This document shows, piece by piece, positions 21,654 through 32,300 of a stretch of 64,000 nt of DNA. How positions within the stretch are numbered: position 1 is the first letter of the stretch; each line of letters begins with the position of its first letter. The notes under the pieces were generated by a model. That model saw nothing but the letters and a program-made list of their open reading frames with translations, ran no database searches and was not told where the DNA came from. This stretch comes from Scalesia atractyloides (taxonomy: Eukaryota; Streptophyta; Magnoliopsida; Asterales; Asteraceae): positions 40,499,369 through 40,563,368 of the forward strand of contig CAMTDV010000027.1 of NCBI GenBank assembly GCA_947069175.1. The letters run 5' to 3'. The position numbers and the translations under genes were made by a program.

Positions 21654-21730
21654 GTCCATGCAAGGACTTTAAAGAAATAATAAAAATGTCCACGCATGGA
21701 CTAAAGAAACAACAATGTCCTCGCATGGAC
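21654..21730. repeat. Three small tandem hairpins (G3, 3' of the extra ORF)
   Basis: GTCC...GGAC inverted repeats at 21654-21667, 21688-21701 and 21717-21730 are spaced about 30 bp apart. The loops differ but all keep GCA. Confidence 0.7.
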
Positions 21731-21751
21731 TACATATATATAGAAGATACT

Positions 21752-22830
21752 TCACTCGTCCTTCTTTCCTTTGACCAACTTGGAGAGTTTCTTGAAGAAT
21801 TTGTTCGTTTTCTTCTCCATTTTCTCCGCTTGCTGCTGCATTTCTTTCATTCTTTCTAAGGCCTCATTAATGGCCTCAAGTGGTGGCGGAGGTTGTGGCA
21901 TAACCGAATACTGGTACCCATAAGTTGGATATCCAGTCGGTGGATAAGTAGGTGGGAAAGGAGACGGGTAAGGTGCATTGTGCATAACCGCCTGCATGTA
22001 GGGGTCTTGCGACCATGCTTGATAGTCTACCGGTGTAGACGGTTAAAATGAGCATATCCAGACGTGTCTGGATATGTGGGGATTGGGTTAGCATAACCTG
22101 ATAGTGGTTGAACAACACGTGTTGGTGTTGGTTCCACTATAGGTGAAACATTAGAGGGTCCACCCATTTGTGGGTCCTCATGAATTGTTGGGAAAGAGTT
22201 GGGCAAAGGTGGCAGCGATCCCGACCTTTGTCCAACACGTACCGACATATGTGTTCCACGCTTCCTTCTTGGTGGTTCAGGTGGTGGTTGAGGTTGGTCC
22301 ACCGGTTCCATGTGGACATCTTCTTGAACAGGGGGTGGTTGAGAGTGATGAGAAGGAGTGTGGGCAAAGGTGAATTGATTCCAATATTGGTCCCACTCAT
22401 TAGGACCTTGGTAGGGCGATCCAGCATAAGAGTTCGAATCGCTCGGAATTTCAATGGGATGCATATTTGATCCCGACGGTGGCATCTCCAGGTCGGAGTC
22501 CTCGTCCTTAGGATGTGGCTGGTCCAACTGATTTTGATCGGCTGGAGGCGTGTTAAAATAATGGTTACGATTAAATTCTTCATGGTAAGAATGTGAATGG
22601 GAATGATGGGTATGGTGTGAATGATAAGAGTGGTGAGAGTGGTAAGAATTTTGGGAATGTGAGGGCGAGTGTCTATTAGAGACTAAACGTCTCGCTGGTT
22701 GCCAAGGAGACAAATCTCCTGATTCTTGGTAGGCATCTGAGTTGTGAGGTTGAGGGAGAATACGCCCCAATGGTCCTCCCCTCATTGGACCTTTTCCTCT
22801 CCCACTTTGTCCTCGTACATGTGGCGGCAT
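21752..22830 (-). pseudogene. Extra ORF between primer site and gag in G3 (unknown function)
   Basis: I do not recognise this protein. The frame at 22027-22830 starts at ATG 22828-22830 (MPPHVRGQSGRGKGPMRGG), about 155 bases after the primer site. It has a Gly/Arg-rich N-terminus, a His/Ser run (residues about 60-85), Pro-rich stretches and a basic PPRRKRG patch. A frameshift near 22020 leads to the frame at 21752-21997. That frame is Pro/Tyr-rich and then has a likely coiled coil (LEAINEALERMKEMQQQAEKMEKK) and a Lys-rich end (KLVKGKKDE). Joined, it would be about 350 residues. Chromoviruses usually start with gag here. An RNA-binding or gag-like accessory role is possible from the composition only. 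Confidence 0.6.
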
Positions 22831-22985
22831 TTTCCTGTTTAAAAATCAATTCAAAAGCAATACTAATAACTAATAATGAAATGACTAATCCTAGGTCAAT
22901 GCCTAGACTCGGAAGTCTAAGGAATGTGCTCGTGTAAGTTTGAGATTAAACACAAAAGGCTAGTGTTTAATTCTCTCAAACGTTG

Positions 22986-22997
22986 GCTCTGATACCA
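22986..22997 (-). promoter_or_regulatory. Primer binding site of G3
   Basis: TGGTATCAGAGC on the minus strand, three bases after the LTR end, matching initiator tRNA-Met. Confidence 0.92.
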
Positions 22998-25230
22998 ACC
23001 TGTCACACCCCGGATTTCTAACCCGAAATCCATACACCGGTGGGCCCGGGTGGGGAGTATTGTGACGTAAGTTGATAACATCATTGTCAAATAAACACGG
23101 CACAACGGAAGTCTTGGAGTAAAATTACTATTATAAATCGAATGTTCGAAATATAAAATAATATACAGGCTCGTAATAGAAGATCCACAGGTGGATCATA
23201 AAATGTACAAGAAAGAATATAAAACAGAATTTAGGGCAGATCTAAGGATTTGCAAGATCCTCTTATTCACTACCAAGCAGCTTCCGGCCTATTTCGTATT
23301 GTACATGCAGTTTAGCCTTTGGACGATACGTCAGCTTACGCTGGTAAATACACCCAACTGACTCATTTTGAAAACTTTAAAATGGTTTTAAGTGCAAAAC
23401 GGCACAAAATCTTTTATTAACTTGGGAAAGTTGACCTTGCAACCTTGTATCAGATTCACATGTTTGTCAATACATACAGGGCCCAGTACAGAAACCGAGA
23501 CATGATTAAATACACACCACCTAGGTACTCACGAAGGCGTCATCCCCAACGTCTTGGGCATATTGCATATGAGCATCAAAGGGTGTATGCCTACACCCCG
23601 TGCGAAAGTCGTGGCCAATAACTAATGTATTGAGCCGAGGATGTCCAGGACACGGTAATTTAACCCCCGATGTTTAAGTTATCAAACAAAACTGATTAAA
23701 ACTAAATACGCGGGTTTACTAGCCACAAGCAGGCATTCGATTGACCCCATTTTGGACCAAGCCGTAATAATTTACTGTATCCCAAGCCCATATAGGGAAA
23801 ATAAGTCGAGAGTATTTACCTGAGCTTTTCTTCTTTTATTTTAATAACTCAGCCGTATTCAAAATGAGTTAAGTGTAGTTAGCATTTACCGGAAAGTCTC
23901 TAGTCTTGATTATGGCATAAACTAACCAATTAAATACTAACCGTCTTATTTAAGTCATTGACTTAGACCGACTAGCGTACTTGATCAAAACGTATGACGC
24001 TAGATTAAACGATGATTGAATAGAATGTAGTTTAATCCCGATAAGTACATTGACTTGTATAATATGGCTAAACTATAAACATTCTTGATTTGAGACTTAA
24101 ATGACAAGGTTAACCCGTTTCGGTTAATTTCCGTAAAATAGTTACATATACGAACCGTACGCATATTAGCGATATCGGGTAACCGGATAAGTCATGGACA
24201 AGTTCTATATGCCATTATACCTTAAATAAGTTAAAATATCAGTAGGATATTAACTTGTATGCCCGTTAAGGTTTTTAAACGAAATTATGCCTCATAAGGG
24301 CATTTTGGTAATTTTATACCGTATAAAAGGAACTTGAATATAATTAATGTTATAGTTATATGTATTCTGGAAAAATACTTTATTTATGATATAATATCAG
24401 AAGGATATCAATTATATGTGTAAATTATCTTTTATGACCAAACTATGCACCGAAGGGGTAATTTGGTAATTTTACACAAAGTTTATAATTTATTTGGGAT
24501 TCTGAGTTTATAACATATACCTACTGTAAATATGTTTAAAATAAGTTTTAAAATCAGTAGGTATCAATTTTTGGTCAATAATATGGTTTAAAACCACACT
24601 ATGCGCCTAAATGGCACTTATGTCGTAAAATAACGTCGTTATGCGATATTTACGAAAACTGATGTTAAGGTCAGATTAAAATGTTTAAAATATGTTATTT
24701 AATATAACATATCAGTAGGTAAATGATTTATCTTGAAAAGATTTGATTAAAACCATTTTATGAGCCACAAGGGCTAAAACCATCATTTATCGACATAGTT
24801 TATAAACTTGTTTAAGTGTCAAACAGGTTTCATAACATATATAAGATCAATTTATGATTTTTCTGATAAATGGCCTGTTTGACTTTTTAATATCATAACT
24901 TTGACCCGTCAATTGGTCTAGCAAACATGATCTTCAGGAGGTGCCCTTTATAGGGACTAACACCTACTTTATTACGATCACTTAGCCATGTTCATTTCGA
25001 ACAATGGCTGGACCATAATGGTCTTAACCGAAAGTCAAAGGGTTTTTCATAAAATGCTTGACTTTTGGCTATAAAAGCCTATAAACGAAAATGCAAGAGC
25101 AAGGAACACTTACAAGAGGTTCCTAGAATGCAAGAGAACTAAGTTGGATGCTCATTTTAGATAGGAACTTTCAGAGGAGGGAGAAGAGTTATGATTTAGA
25201 AAGGTGCAAGTTCAAATGGTGAACTTGATC

Positions 25231-25242
25231 ACCTATTTATAG
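25231..25242 (-). promoter_or_regulatory. TATA box of the G3 LTR
   Basis: The minus strand reads CTATAAATAGGT, upstream of the G3 transcribed region. Confidence 0.68.
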
Positions 25243-25405
25243 TTGGAGAACTCAAAGGAGGTAAAGCCAGGTGTTTAGGGGTGTAAGAGGAAGCTTATAA
25301 GTGTCCCAAAACGTGGCATAGCTGATTAAAAGTCCATGGTTTCGAATTAATCGTTTTGTGGAGTTTTGCTTGGCTGCCAAACAATTTTCTGCAGCAGACC
25401 CTGTC

Positions 25406-25450
25406 TCGCGGGGCGCGAGAGACCCAGGCCAGGTCTCTCGCGGCCCGCGA
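25406..25450. other. GC-rich 18 bp hairpin in the G3 U3
   Basis: The inner stem CGCGAGAGACC (25414-25424) pairs perfectly with 25432-25442 around loop CAGGCCA. After one G:G mismatch the outer stem TCGCGGG pairs with CCCGCGA. It stands out in an AT-rich LTR and lies upstream of the TATA box. Confidence 0.85.
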
Positions 25451-25615
25451 CCGCCCCATGGCCAGTTTCAAAGTTTGACACTTTTAGCCCCTTAACTTTT
25501 AAAACCCATTAAAACCCCTCTGAAACACCTTTTTGGCACTTTTAGCCCTCCGTAGCCAATATTTGGCATACCCGGGATTATGTCCGGACATTGTTGAGCT
25601 ATGGTTTGTTTAAAA

Positions 25616-25945
25616 GGTCACTCAGAGATAAGAATTAACATGTTGACACTTTTAATCCCTCCATCATCCAACTTTCACATATTTACAAAATTGAACTCTC
25701 TCGTCCAACAAATGGCACGTATGAGAGTTTAGGACTTCACAAAGGATCACTCAGAGGCTTATTATAAGCATGTTGACTCCGATGTCACTCAGAGGTTGGG
25801 CATGTTGACGTATTAGTCATTCAGATACTAATATTTAAGCATGTTGACATATCAGTCACTCAGAGGCTGTTATTTATGCATGTTGACATCAGACCGTCAC
25901 TCAGAGGCTCAGATTGAGCATATTGACGCTTTAGTCCTTATTGGT
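25616..25945. repeat. Interspersed short repeat, 6 copies, in the G3 U3
   Basis: The pair of blocks TCACTCAGAG and GCATGTTGAC recurs at about 25618, 25745, 25791, 25825, 25866 and 25903, mostly at 35-45 bp spacing. This is close to the 5' end of the LTR, the usual place for U3 enhancer-type repeats. Confidence 0.75.
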
Positions 25946-26016
25946 CTTTAATAGACTATATTTAAAATACAACACGTGTCACTATACTATTGGACACGAT
26001 TTTATAGGGTGTTACA

Positions 26017-26789
26017 ATTATATTCACTTGTGTTTATGCTGTTTATGGTTTATTGGCCAATACACCGTTGGAGGGAATTTCATGAATCAAATAGGTCTAG
26101 GTGGTTAACTAATCTTAAACTCCGTAAGGTGAGAGATTATCGGTTTGTCTAGGTTGTTGGATCACTAAAGTTAGGATCTTTGTAAAAAGACCAATCTAGT
26201 TAACCTTGCAATCCTTGCTAATCGAGTCAAATCAATTTACCATAGTTACCTTAGATTATTGCACCTTGAGTGTAATCGTCAAATTAAGGTACTTTATTAA
26301 CATAATTGGAAATTCGTAAGGAAATCCTTAAAAACCAGTACTTTAACATCTTGCTAGGTTCCCATAGGTGTCTCCTTGAGAAGGGTAGAGGGTCCTGTTC
26401 GGTTACATGGTACGTTTAGTATTCCAAGATCTCGGTTCCATAACATATGAGTAAAACCCAAAATTCTAATTCGCGTCATAATTCGTACATCTAATTAGTA
26501 TTTTATTTAATTGCAATTTTAGGATATTAGAAAACCCCTGTTAAAATATAAAACAATTAGTAAAGTCAATTAATAGGTCTAGTGAGTCTAATTTACGTAA
26601 TTAAAAGAGTCACGTGGGTTCGATTTTCGAACTTACTTAGCTTTACTAGAGTCGATCGGTTCGCTCTCTGGCTCGTTATTTAGTCGAGTTTTAGAGAGTC
26701 TTGAGTATAACTTAGTATCTAGATTAGGTTAGTTTAGTTAATTATTAATAAACTACTTTTAGTACATCAGCCCCCGCCCCGCAAAAAAA
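26017..26789. other. Unassigned AT-rich sequence right of G3
   Basis: I see no gene, LTR boundary or clear repeat. It is the sequence into which G3 inserted. ATTAT at 26017-26021 would be the right copy of the target duplication. Confidence 0.4.
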
Positions 26790-27062
26790 GTGAAGCTGGC
26801 TGACACACTAGAAGCAGCCACTTTAGGTACGTGTCTCCATGCTTTCACTATCTCAAAGGCTCGTGGAGAATGCTACCTGCCCCCACTTGTGCTCGATAGT
26901 ATGTCGAAGGGAAAAGATACTGAGGAGCCTGTTTATGAACATTTGAAGGTAATCATGACCAAGGAGCCTGTTGTGGCAAAGATCCAAATTGGGGTGGTTC
27001 AAAATGTTACACCTGCGAACACAACATGTGGAAACACTAAGCTAAATGGGTGTTTAAGTTAG
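26790..27062 (+). CDS. Unrecognised 90-codon ORF
   Basis: I do not recognise it. The frame reads MKLADTLEAATLGTCLHAF and later SMSKGKDTEEPVYEHLKV and MTKEPVVAKIQIGV, a soluble, mixed-charge sequence without transmembrane segments or known motifs. Local G+C is higher than in the flanks. A C-rich stretch with an A run precedes the ATG (26768-26789). It could be a captured exon fragment, part of a degraded transposon, or chance. Confidence 0.25.
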   Translation: MKLADTLEAATLGTCLHAFTISKARGECYLPPLVLDSMSKGKDTEEPVYEHLKVIMTKEPVVAKIQIGVVQNVTPANTTCGNTKLNGCLS

Positions 27063-27335
27063 GCTCGACAAGTTAGTGATTCTTCCAATCACTTTGTCTT
27101 CTTGAGAATGATTTGATCTGCAAAACTAAAACCATCGTTACGCTCTTCACGAGAAGGGGGAGATTGGGGTTCTTCTCGTAACCACCCTCTGACGTGAGAA
27201 TAATTATCTCTTTAGCGTAAGCATGGAATGAATCACCTAAAAAGGGGAAGTTTAGTATTTACGGGATGGTTAAAGAGATTGGAGGAGACGTTGCTTTCAG
27301 AATATTCCTTTGGTCTCCTATGTGCTAGTCATTAG
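27063..27335. other. Unassigned sequence left of the hAT element
   Basis: I see no gene here. It contains ACGAGAAGGGGGAGAT, reminiscent of a copia polypurine tract, but no LTR follows. It ends in GTCATTAG (27328-27335), the left target duplication of the hAT element. Confidence 0.4.
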
Positions 27336-28029
27336 TAGGCCTGTAAATGACCCGAATGAACACGAACAAGAACAAAGGCATGCTCAGGTTCATTCCTTTA
27401 ACTTTAACTGAACATGAACATATATCCGAACACACTTTTTTTGTTCATGTTTGTTTATTAAGAAAATGGACATGTTCATGTTTGTTTGAAACCAAAACGA
27501 AAAGTTCACAGATGTCAACAAGCCTAGAACAAACTTAAACGAACATAATTTAACAAACAATAAACATAATTAATGAACATAATTTAGGAAACATAATGAA
27601 CATAATTTACTTAACAAAAATGCATATAAAGTAATTTTTTATGTAACTTAGTGATTAATTATGATAAATTCCATTGGAAAACTCATTTTTATTACTAGAA
27701 AGCTCAGTTACCAATTAGTTATATTTGTATAAGTAGTTAGAAAGTTACTTTTAATTTTTAATATTTATATAAATATAATTACATAGGTATTTAAATTGAA
27801 ACGAACATAAACGAACAAACATAAATGAAATAACATAAACAATGTAAATAAATGAACATAAACGGACGTTCATAAACATAAATGAACGAACATAACATGT
27901 GTTCATGTCCGTTCGTTTAATTAAAGGAACAAAAAATTGCGTTCATGTTTGTTCGTATATTAATAAACGAACTTCCCGCTGAACAAGTTTATGAATAGTT
28001 TATGAATGTTCGGTTCGTTTACAGGCCTA
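27336..28029. mobile_element. Non-autonomous hAT-type element, 694 bp
   Basis: The ends are TAGGCCTGTAAA and TTTACAGGCCTA, perfect 12 bp terminal inverted repeats. Flanking 8-mers GTCATTAG (27328-27335) and GTCGTTAG (28030-28037) differ at one base. An 8 bp duplication is the hAT hallmark. The interior is AT-rich with many GAACATAAACGAAC-like direct and inverted repeats and no transposase, so it would need a transposase in trans. Confidence 0.9.
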
Positions 28030-28037
28030 GTCGTTAG

Positions 28038-28339
28038 TGGTAGCAGTGGGAGTGTGTATTTGCAGACTTAGCGTATCAAATAATAACGGAAGCGGTTTAT
28101 ATAATTTACCAAAAGCCGATTATATATACATTTTTATAATCGATTATATATATATAAACTATAAGTATGATTTATTAATCCGATTAATAAATATTCCTAA
28201 TCAAGATCAAGGTTATGCGTATAAACAAATAAAAGGAATTAACAACCATAGAGGGTTTTAGTAATCAACCTTTAACGACTACACCGGGATTGTAACACGC
28301 GGGTTACAACGAATCCTCATTAGTAGGAAGTTGACAGCC
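28038..28339. other. Unassigned sequence, possible LTR remnant
   Basis: No gene is supported. It continues the sequence into which the hAT element inserted. It includes the near-palindrome TTGTAACACGCGGGTTACAA at about 28290-28309. The C1 copia similarity fades at about 28340, so this could be a decayed C1 3' LTR or the flank. Confidence 0.35.
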
Positions 28340-29295
28340 AATCTTTTTTGGTTTTTCTGAAAAGAAATATAAAGTAAATGAAGATTTATTTTTGGGAGTT
28401 TTATGTTAGAGGATCACATCAGCTATTTAGACAAATCACCACTACCATTAATCTTGGTAATAACTTTACGTTCTTAAACAGATTTACCAAGATTGCCAAT
28501 ATACTTATCCACTTAAACCTCTACACGTTTTCCAATTGTTTCAAGATATGTTAGATAATTTTAAGAAACATGAAATAAATGTGTTTCCCATCTCAGAATA
28601 TACTCCTGTATCAAGATTCCCAGAATTTCATATCACAGGTGAATATATCTAATTTATATATGTAAATGGGGTGAATTGCGAGACCTTGAGAGCTCAGGTT
28701 AGTATTTCCATACAGATAAAGAGATGAAGGCTCGACTTTAGGTGGTGTTCCGTTTAGGAATCTTTTGAACTGCAGATGTCATATCTTTATATGACATATA
28801 TTCATTTTTATGCAGCTTTTGAAGGTGAATAATGCGCAAAGTATTATAGAAGTTCTAGGTCATTGCCGATGCAAAATCAGAAAAACTCAAATAATACCCC
28901 AGATATTAATTAAATATAAAGACCTAGTATCACAGAATCTGGCATTCTCTCAAACGAAATTTCAGAGTACTAAGTCCATAGCACAAATTACTCAGTTTTT
29001 CTTTTAGGTTTATATCTTGAAGAACACTTTACTGAACGTGTGAAACCTATTGGCACATCATCAGTATGACCTGTTTAATTACCTGTCTAAACATTCCATA
29101 TCTTTAGCATATTGTGATCGTCCACTGATGTAACATGATTACCTATTTTTCACATAGCTCTTTTTGTCTTTTTAATGTTTTTTTGTATTTTTCACAACTT
29201 TTCTCCCCCTAAAATCAAAAACATATTTTTGGTTTCTAGTTTTTAAGAAAGCAAGAAAAGTATTTACATAAAAACATATGGCATACCCATGAGAA
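28340..29295 (-). other. C1 3' untranslated region
   Basis: No gene. The minus strand has TTTTAGGGGGAGAAAAG (about 29197-29213), the purine-rich motif that also follows gag in C2. Further on, GTTTAAGTGGATAA and a TTTCAGAAAA region can be matched to C2 57612-57800. Thus C1 and C2 share a long 3' untranslated design. Confidence 0.6.
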
Positions 29296-29874
29296 TCACG
29301 TTAAGTCCTTGTCATCCTCAAATTCAACCTCATTTCCAACCCCTGATGTCAGATTTTTTAAACCATTTAATTTCAAAAGATTTTTAAATCTTGATCTATC
29401 GAAAGCTTTGGTGTAAAAATCTGCTTTTTGGTCATCAGTGTGGATTTTTTCAATTCTAACCAACTTTTTCTCGTAACAATCACGGATAAAGTGGTGTCGA
29501 ATTTCTATGTGTTTAGCGCGTGAGTGTTGAATTGGGTTTTTAGTGATATCAATAGCCGCCATGTTATCTACATAAATGGGGGTGTTAAGAAATTCAGTCC
29601 AAAGTCTTTCACCCTGCTGTTATATCTAGAGTATCTAGGAACAACAACTGGATGCTGAAACGTATTCAGCTTCACACGTAGAGAGAGCGACCGCGGTCTG
29701 TTTCTTGCATTGCCACGTTACCAAACGGGTTCCGAAGAACTGACAACCAACCGTTGTAGATTTGGCATTAAGCTTGGAGCAACCGAAATCAGAATCTGAA
29801 TAACCCGCGAGATTGAAGTTGTCATGTCGAGGATACCACAAGCCGGTGCTTGGACATCCTTTTAAGTAGCGCAT
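29296..29874 (-). pseudogene. C1 RNase H
   Basis: The frame at 29635-29874 has AGYSDSDFGCSKLNAKSTT, TWQCKKQTAVALSTCEAEYVSAS; the frame at 29296-29562 has IDITKNPIQHSRAKHIEIRHHFIRD and the end ADFYTKAFDRSRF. These are standard copia RNase H blocks with Asp in YSDSD and Glu in CEAEY. A frameshift and stop lie between the frames at about 29563-29640. Confidence 0.9.
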
Positions 29875-29934
29875 TATTCTTTTGACGGCTAAAAAGTGTG
29901 AATCTCTTGGATTAGACTGATAACGGGCGCACAG

Positions 29935-30821
29935 TCATGTTGGATACATGATATCAGGACATGAAGCTGTGAGATACATCAAGGATCCGATCATGGAGCG
30001 ATATAATGTTTCATCGACTTTGAATTCATGAACGTCTGGATAAATGCCGTGGTTGGTGGCTAATGGAGTTGATACTGGTTTAGTTCCTGACATGTCCAAT
30101 TTCTCTAACACGTCATGAACATACTTCGTCTGATGAATGAAGATACCATCAGGCAATTACTCAACCTAAAGTCCTAAGAAGAACTTCATCTCCCCCATAG
30201 CACTCATTTCGAATTTTCTCTTCATGACTTCTTTGAAGTCTTTACACAGCTTATCATTTGTCGATCCAAAGATGATATCATCCACATAAATTTGTATGAT
30301 AATCAGATTTCCATCCACTTCCTTGGTAAAGAGGGTACTGTCTACTGTGCCTCTGGAGAAACCGTCTCCTAGAAGATGCTTAGAGAGCGTCTTGTACCCA
30401 GCTTTCGAGGCCTGGTGCAGTCCGTATAATGCTTTGTTCAACATATAGACCTTATCCTTGTGTATTGGATCGACAAAACCTGTTGTTGGCCGATGTACAC
30501 CTCCTCGTTTACCTTTCCGTATAGGAATGAAGACTTCACATCCAATTGGCACACCTTGAAACCTTTCCATGATGCAAAGGCCAAGAAAATGCGGATAACT
30601 TCAAGACGTGCGATAGGGGCGGAGACTTTGTTGTAGTCTATCCTTCTTGCTGATGGAAGCCTTGGACCACGAGCCGAGCTTTTTTCTGACCACAATACCT
30701 CTGTCATCTCTCTTGCACTTGAAGACCTAACGAGTATTAATCTTTTTATGATGATCCGGTAGGTCAACAAGCTTCCAGACACCAAGTTTCTGGAATTGAA
30801 GCAACTCTTCTTGCATTGCAT
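29935..30821 (-). pseudogene. C1 reverse transcriptase
   Basis: The minus strand reads VSAPIARLEVIRIFLAFAS, GFKVCQLDVKSSFLYG, YMLNKALYGLHQASKAGY, the catalytic IYVDDIIFGSTN and MRKFEMSAMGEMKFFLGL, then YRSMIGSLMYLTASCPDI. This is the copia RT order. Stops and frameshifts split it at about 30160 and 30570. Confidence 0.92.
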
Positions 30822-31339
30822 CCACTCAGCTTTCTTCTTTCAAAGCGTCTTTCCAGTTTCCTTGTTCAACCTGTGAAACAAAACAACTGTAAGAAAGTCT
30901 GGTTTGTAATGGAGCAACATTTGTATAAAAGGAACTTAGATCCTTATTGATCTGATTTCGAGTTTTCACTCCGGTTTATAAGTTGCCAATATTATTCTCC
31001 GATGGATGGTAGATAGTGTCCTTGGCCTCACTTCGCTCGGAACGTCTACTTGACTTTGCAAATTCATGACAACTTCATCAGCAACCAATTTAGAGGATGT
31101 AGCTTCATTTCTGAGATTGGATTCATCAGCTTGAGTATTCTGGAAGCTTTGAATTTGCTCGAATCCTTAATCAGAACTAGTTCCTCCATCATCAAAAGTA
31201 GGTTCACGATCAGAGTCGACATCAATTGGTTGATGGGCAGATGATTCGGCAGTATTCAAGACTGGTACAGATACTGATTGTTGCAGAGTATTGCTCGGAC
31301 CTACTTCAGAAGAGTTAGAGACAGGAAGTGATGGGGAAA
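30822..31339 (-). other. C1 integrase-RT linker, degraded
   Basis: This lies between the integrase C-terminus and RT. No long frame survives on the minus strand. The plus-strand 64-codon frame is a shadow. Ser/Gln-rich linkers of this kind are normal in copia. Confidence 0.5.
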
Positions 31340-32300
31340 TCACCAACGGTCTTGAAACTTGCTATTGATTGGAGATTTGATGCTGTTGAAAGAGCATAAC
31401 AAGTGCTTGTTCTGATGGTACTTCTGGTAGGTCAAATGAATTCCACAACCCGTCGTAATTGAACAACCATGGATCCCCAAGTTTCTATGTGGGCGTTGTA
31501 TATCTTTGATAATCAAAATGTTGTGCAAGAATAACCTGGTTAAGACTCGGTAAGAATACACTCTTTTGTGGACTAGCATAACCGATGAAAAATCCTTCCA
31601 AGGCTTTGGCTCAAATTTACCGTTCGGGTCTAGTACAGTACACGGTGATCCAAAAGGTTCCAAAAACTCTAGGTTCGGCTTTCGATAGTTTAGTAGCTCA
31701 AAACATGTCTTGTGAGGCTTGACTATCAAAACACGGTTAAGGGAGTAATGCTGACACGACTGCTTCGCTCCAAAAACTAGTTGGAAGTTTTGAATCGGCA
31801 AGCGTTGTTCTGGCAGTCCCAATCAGTGTGTAATTCTTACGTTCACCTATTTTATTGAGGAGTATAGGGAGCGCTGATTTCATGATGAATACCCTTTTCG
31901 TTGCAGAATTCGAGCATTCTCTTTTTCTTGAATTCAATACCATATCACTGCGGATTCTCTTGATAGGCAAATGATATAGGTTTTCTAGCTTCCTGAAGAG
32001 AATCATAAGACTTTCAAACGTTTCATCTTTACTCTCCAGGAAGAAAACCCATGAGAATTTGAATAATCATCTGTGACGACCAGGCAATATAGATCTCCAG
32101 AGATACCTTTTACGTTCACTAGCCCAAAGAGATCCATATGAAGCCTTTCTAGTGGTAGCTTGATAGAATTAAGTAGCTTTCTCGGGTGTGATTTCTTTGC
32201 TGCTTCCCCTTTTTGCAGCTCTGACAATCATAAGATAAATGCAAATTCTTCAGATTAACACCCTCCACTAGGTCGTTATACACAAAATAATTCATCTTTC
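31340..32300 (-). pseudogene. C1 integrase
   Basis: The frame at 32003-32227 has KSHPRKLLNSIKLPLERLHMDLFG and VVTDDYSN, giving the first two acids of the DDE core. The frame at 31737-32006 has GERKNYTLIGTARTTLADSKLPTSFWSEAV, with the Glu region. The frame at 31340-31822 continues with KTCFELLNYRKPNLEFLEPFGSPC. Several frameshifts are present. Confidence 0.87.

Larger units (their letters stand above)
17990..26016 (-). mobile_element. G3: older Ty3/gypsy element, truncated by the G1/G2 insertion
   Basis: A minus-strand gypsy with a 5' LTR at 23001-26016, primer site at 22986-22997, an extra ORF, a repeat-rich leader, gag, protease and RT. At 17990 its RT reads ..PKTPTEVR and then jumps into LTR3. 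The family normally continues SFLGLAGYYRRF, so RNase H, integrase and the 3' LTR should lie beyond the left end of the array, outside the window. Confidence 0.9.
23001..26016 (-). repeat. 5' LTR of G3 (3016 bp)
   Basis: It runs from TGTCACACCCC at 23001 to GGTGTTACA at 26016. No partner LTR lies in the window. It has a TATA box at 25231-25242, a GC-rich hairpin at 25406-25450 and six short repeats at about 25616-25945. I see no tRNA-like module in it. Confidence 0.88.

Noticed and set aside
28290..28309. LTR boundary of C1 at the TTGTAACACGCGGGTTACAA near-palindrome
   Set aside because: Tempting because of the TGTAAC ends, but no convincing polypurine tract adjoins it and no second copy exists in the window. 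Left as unassigned.
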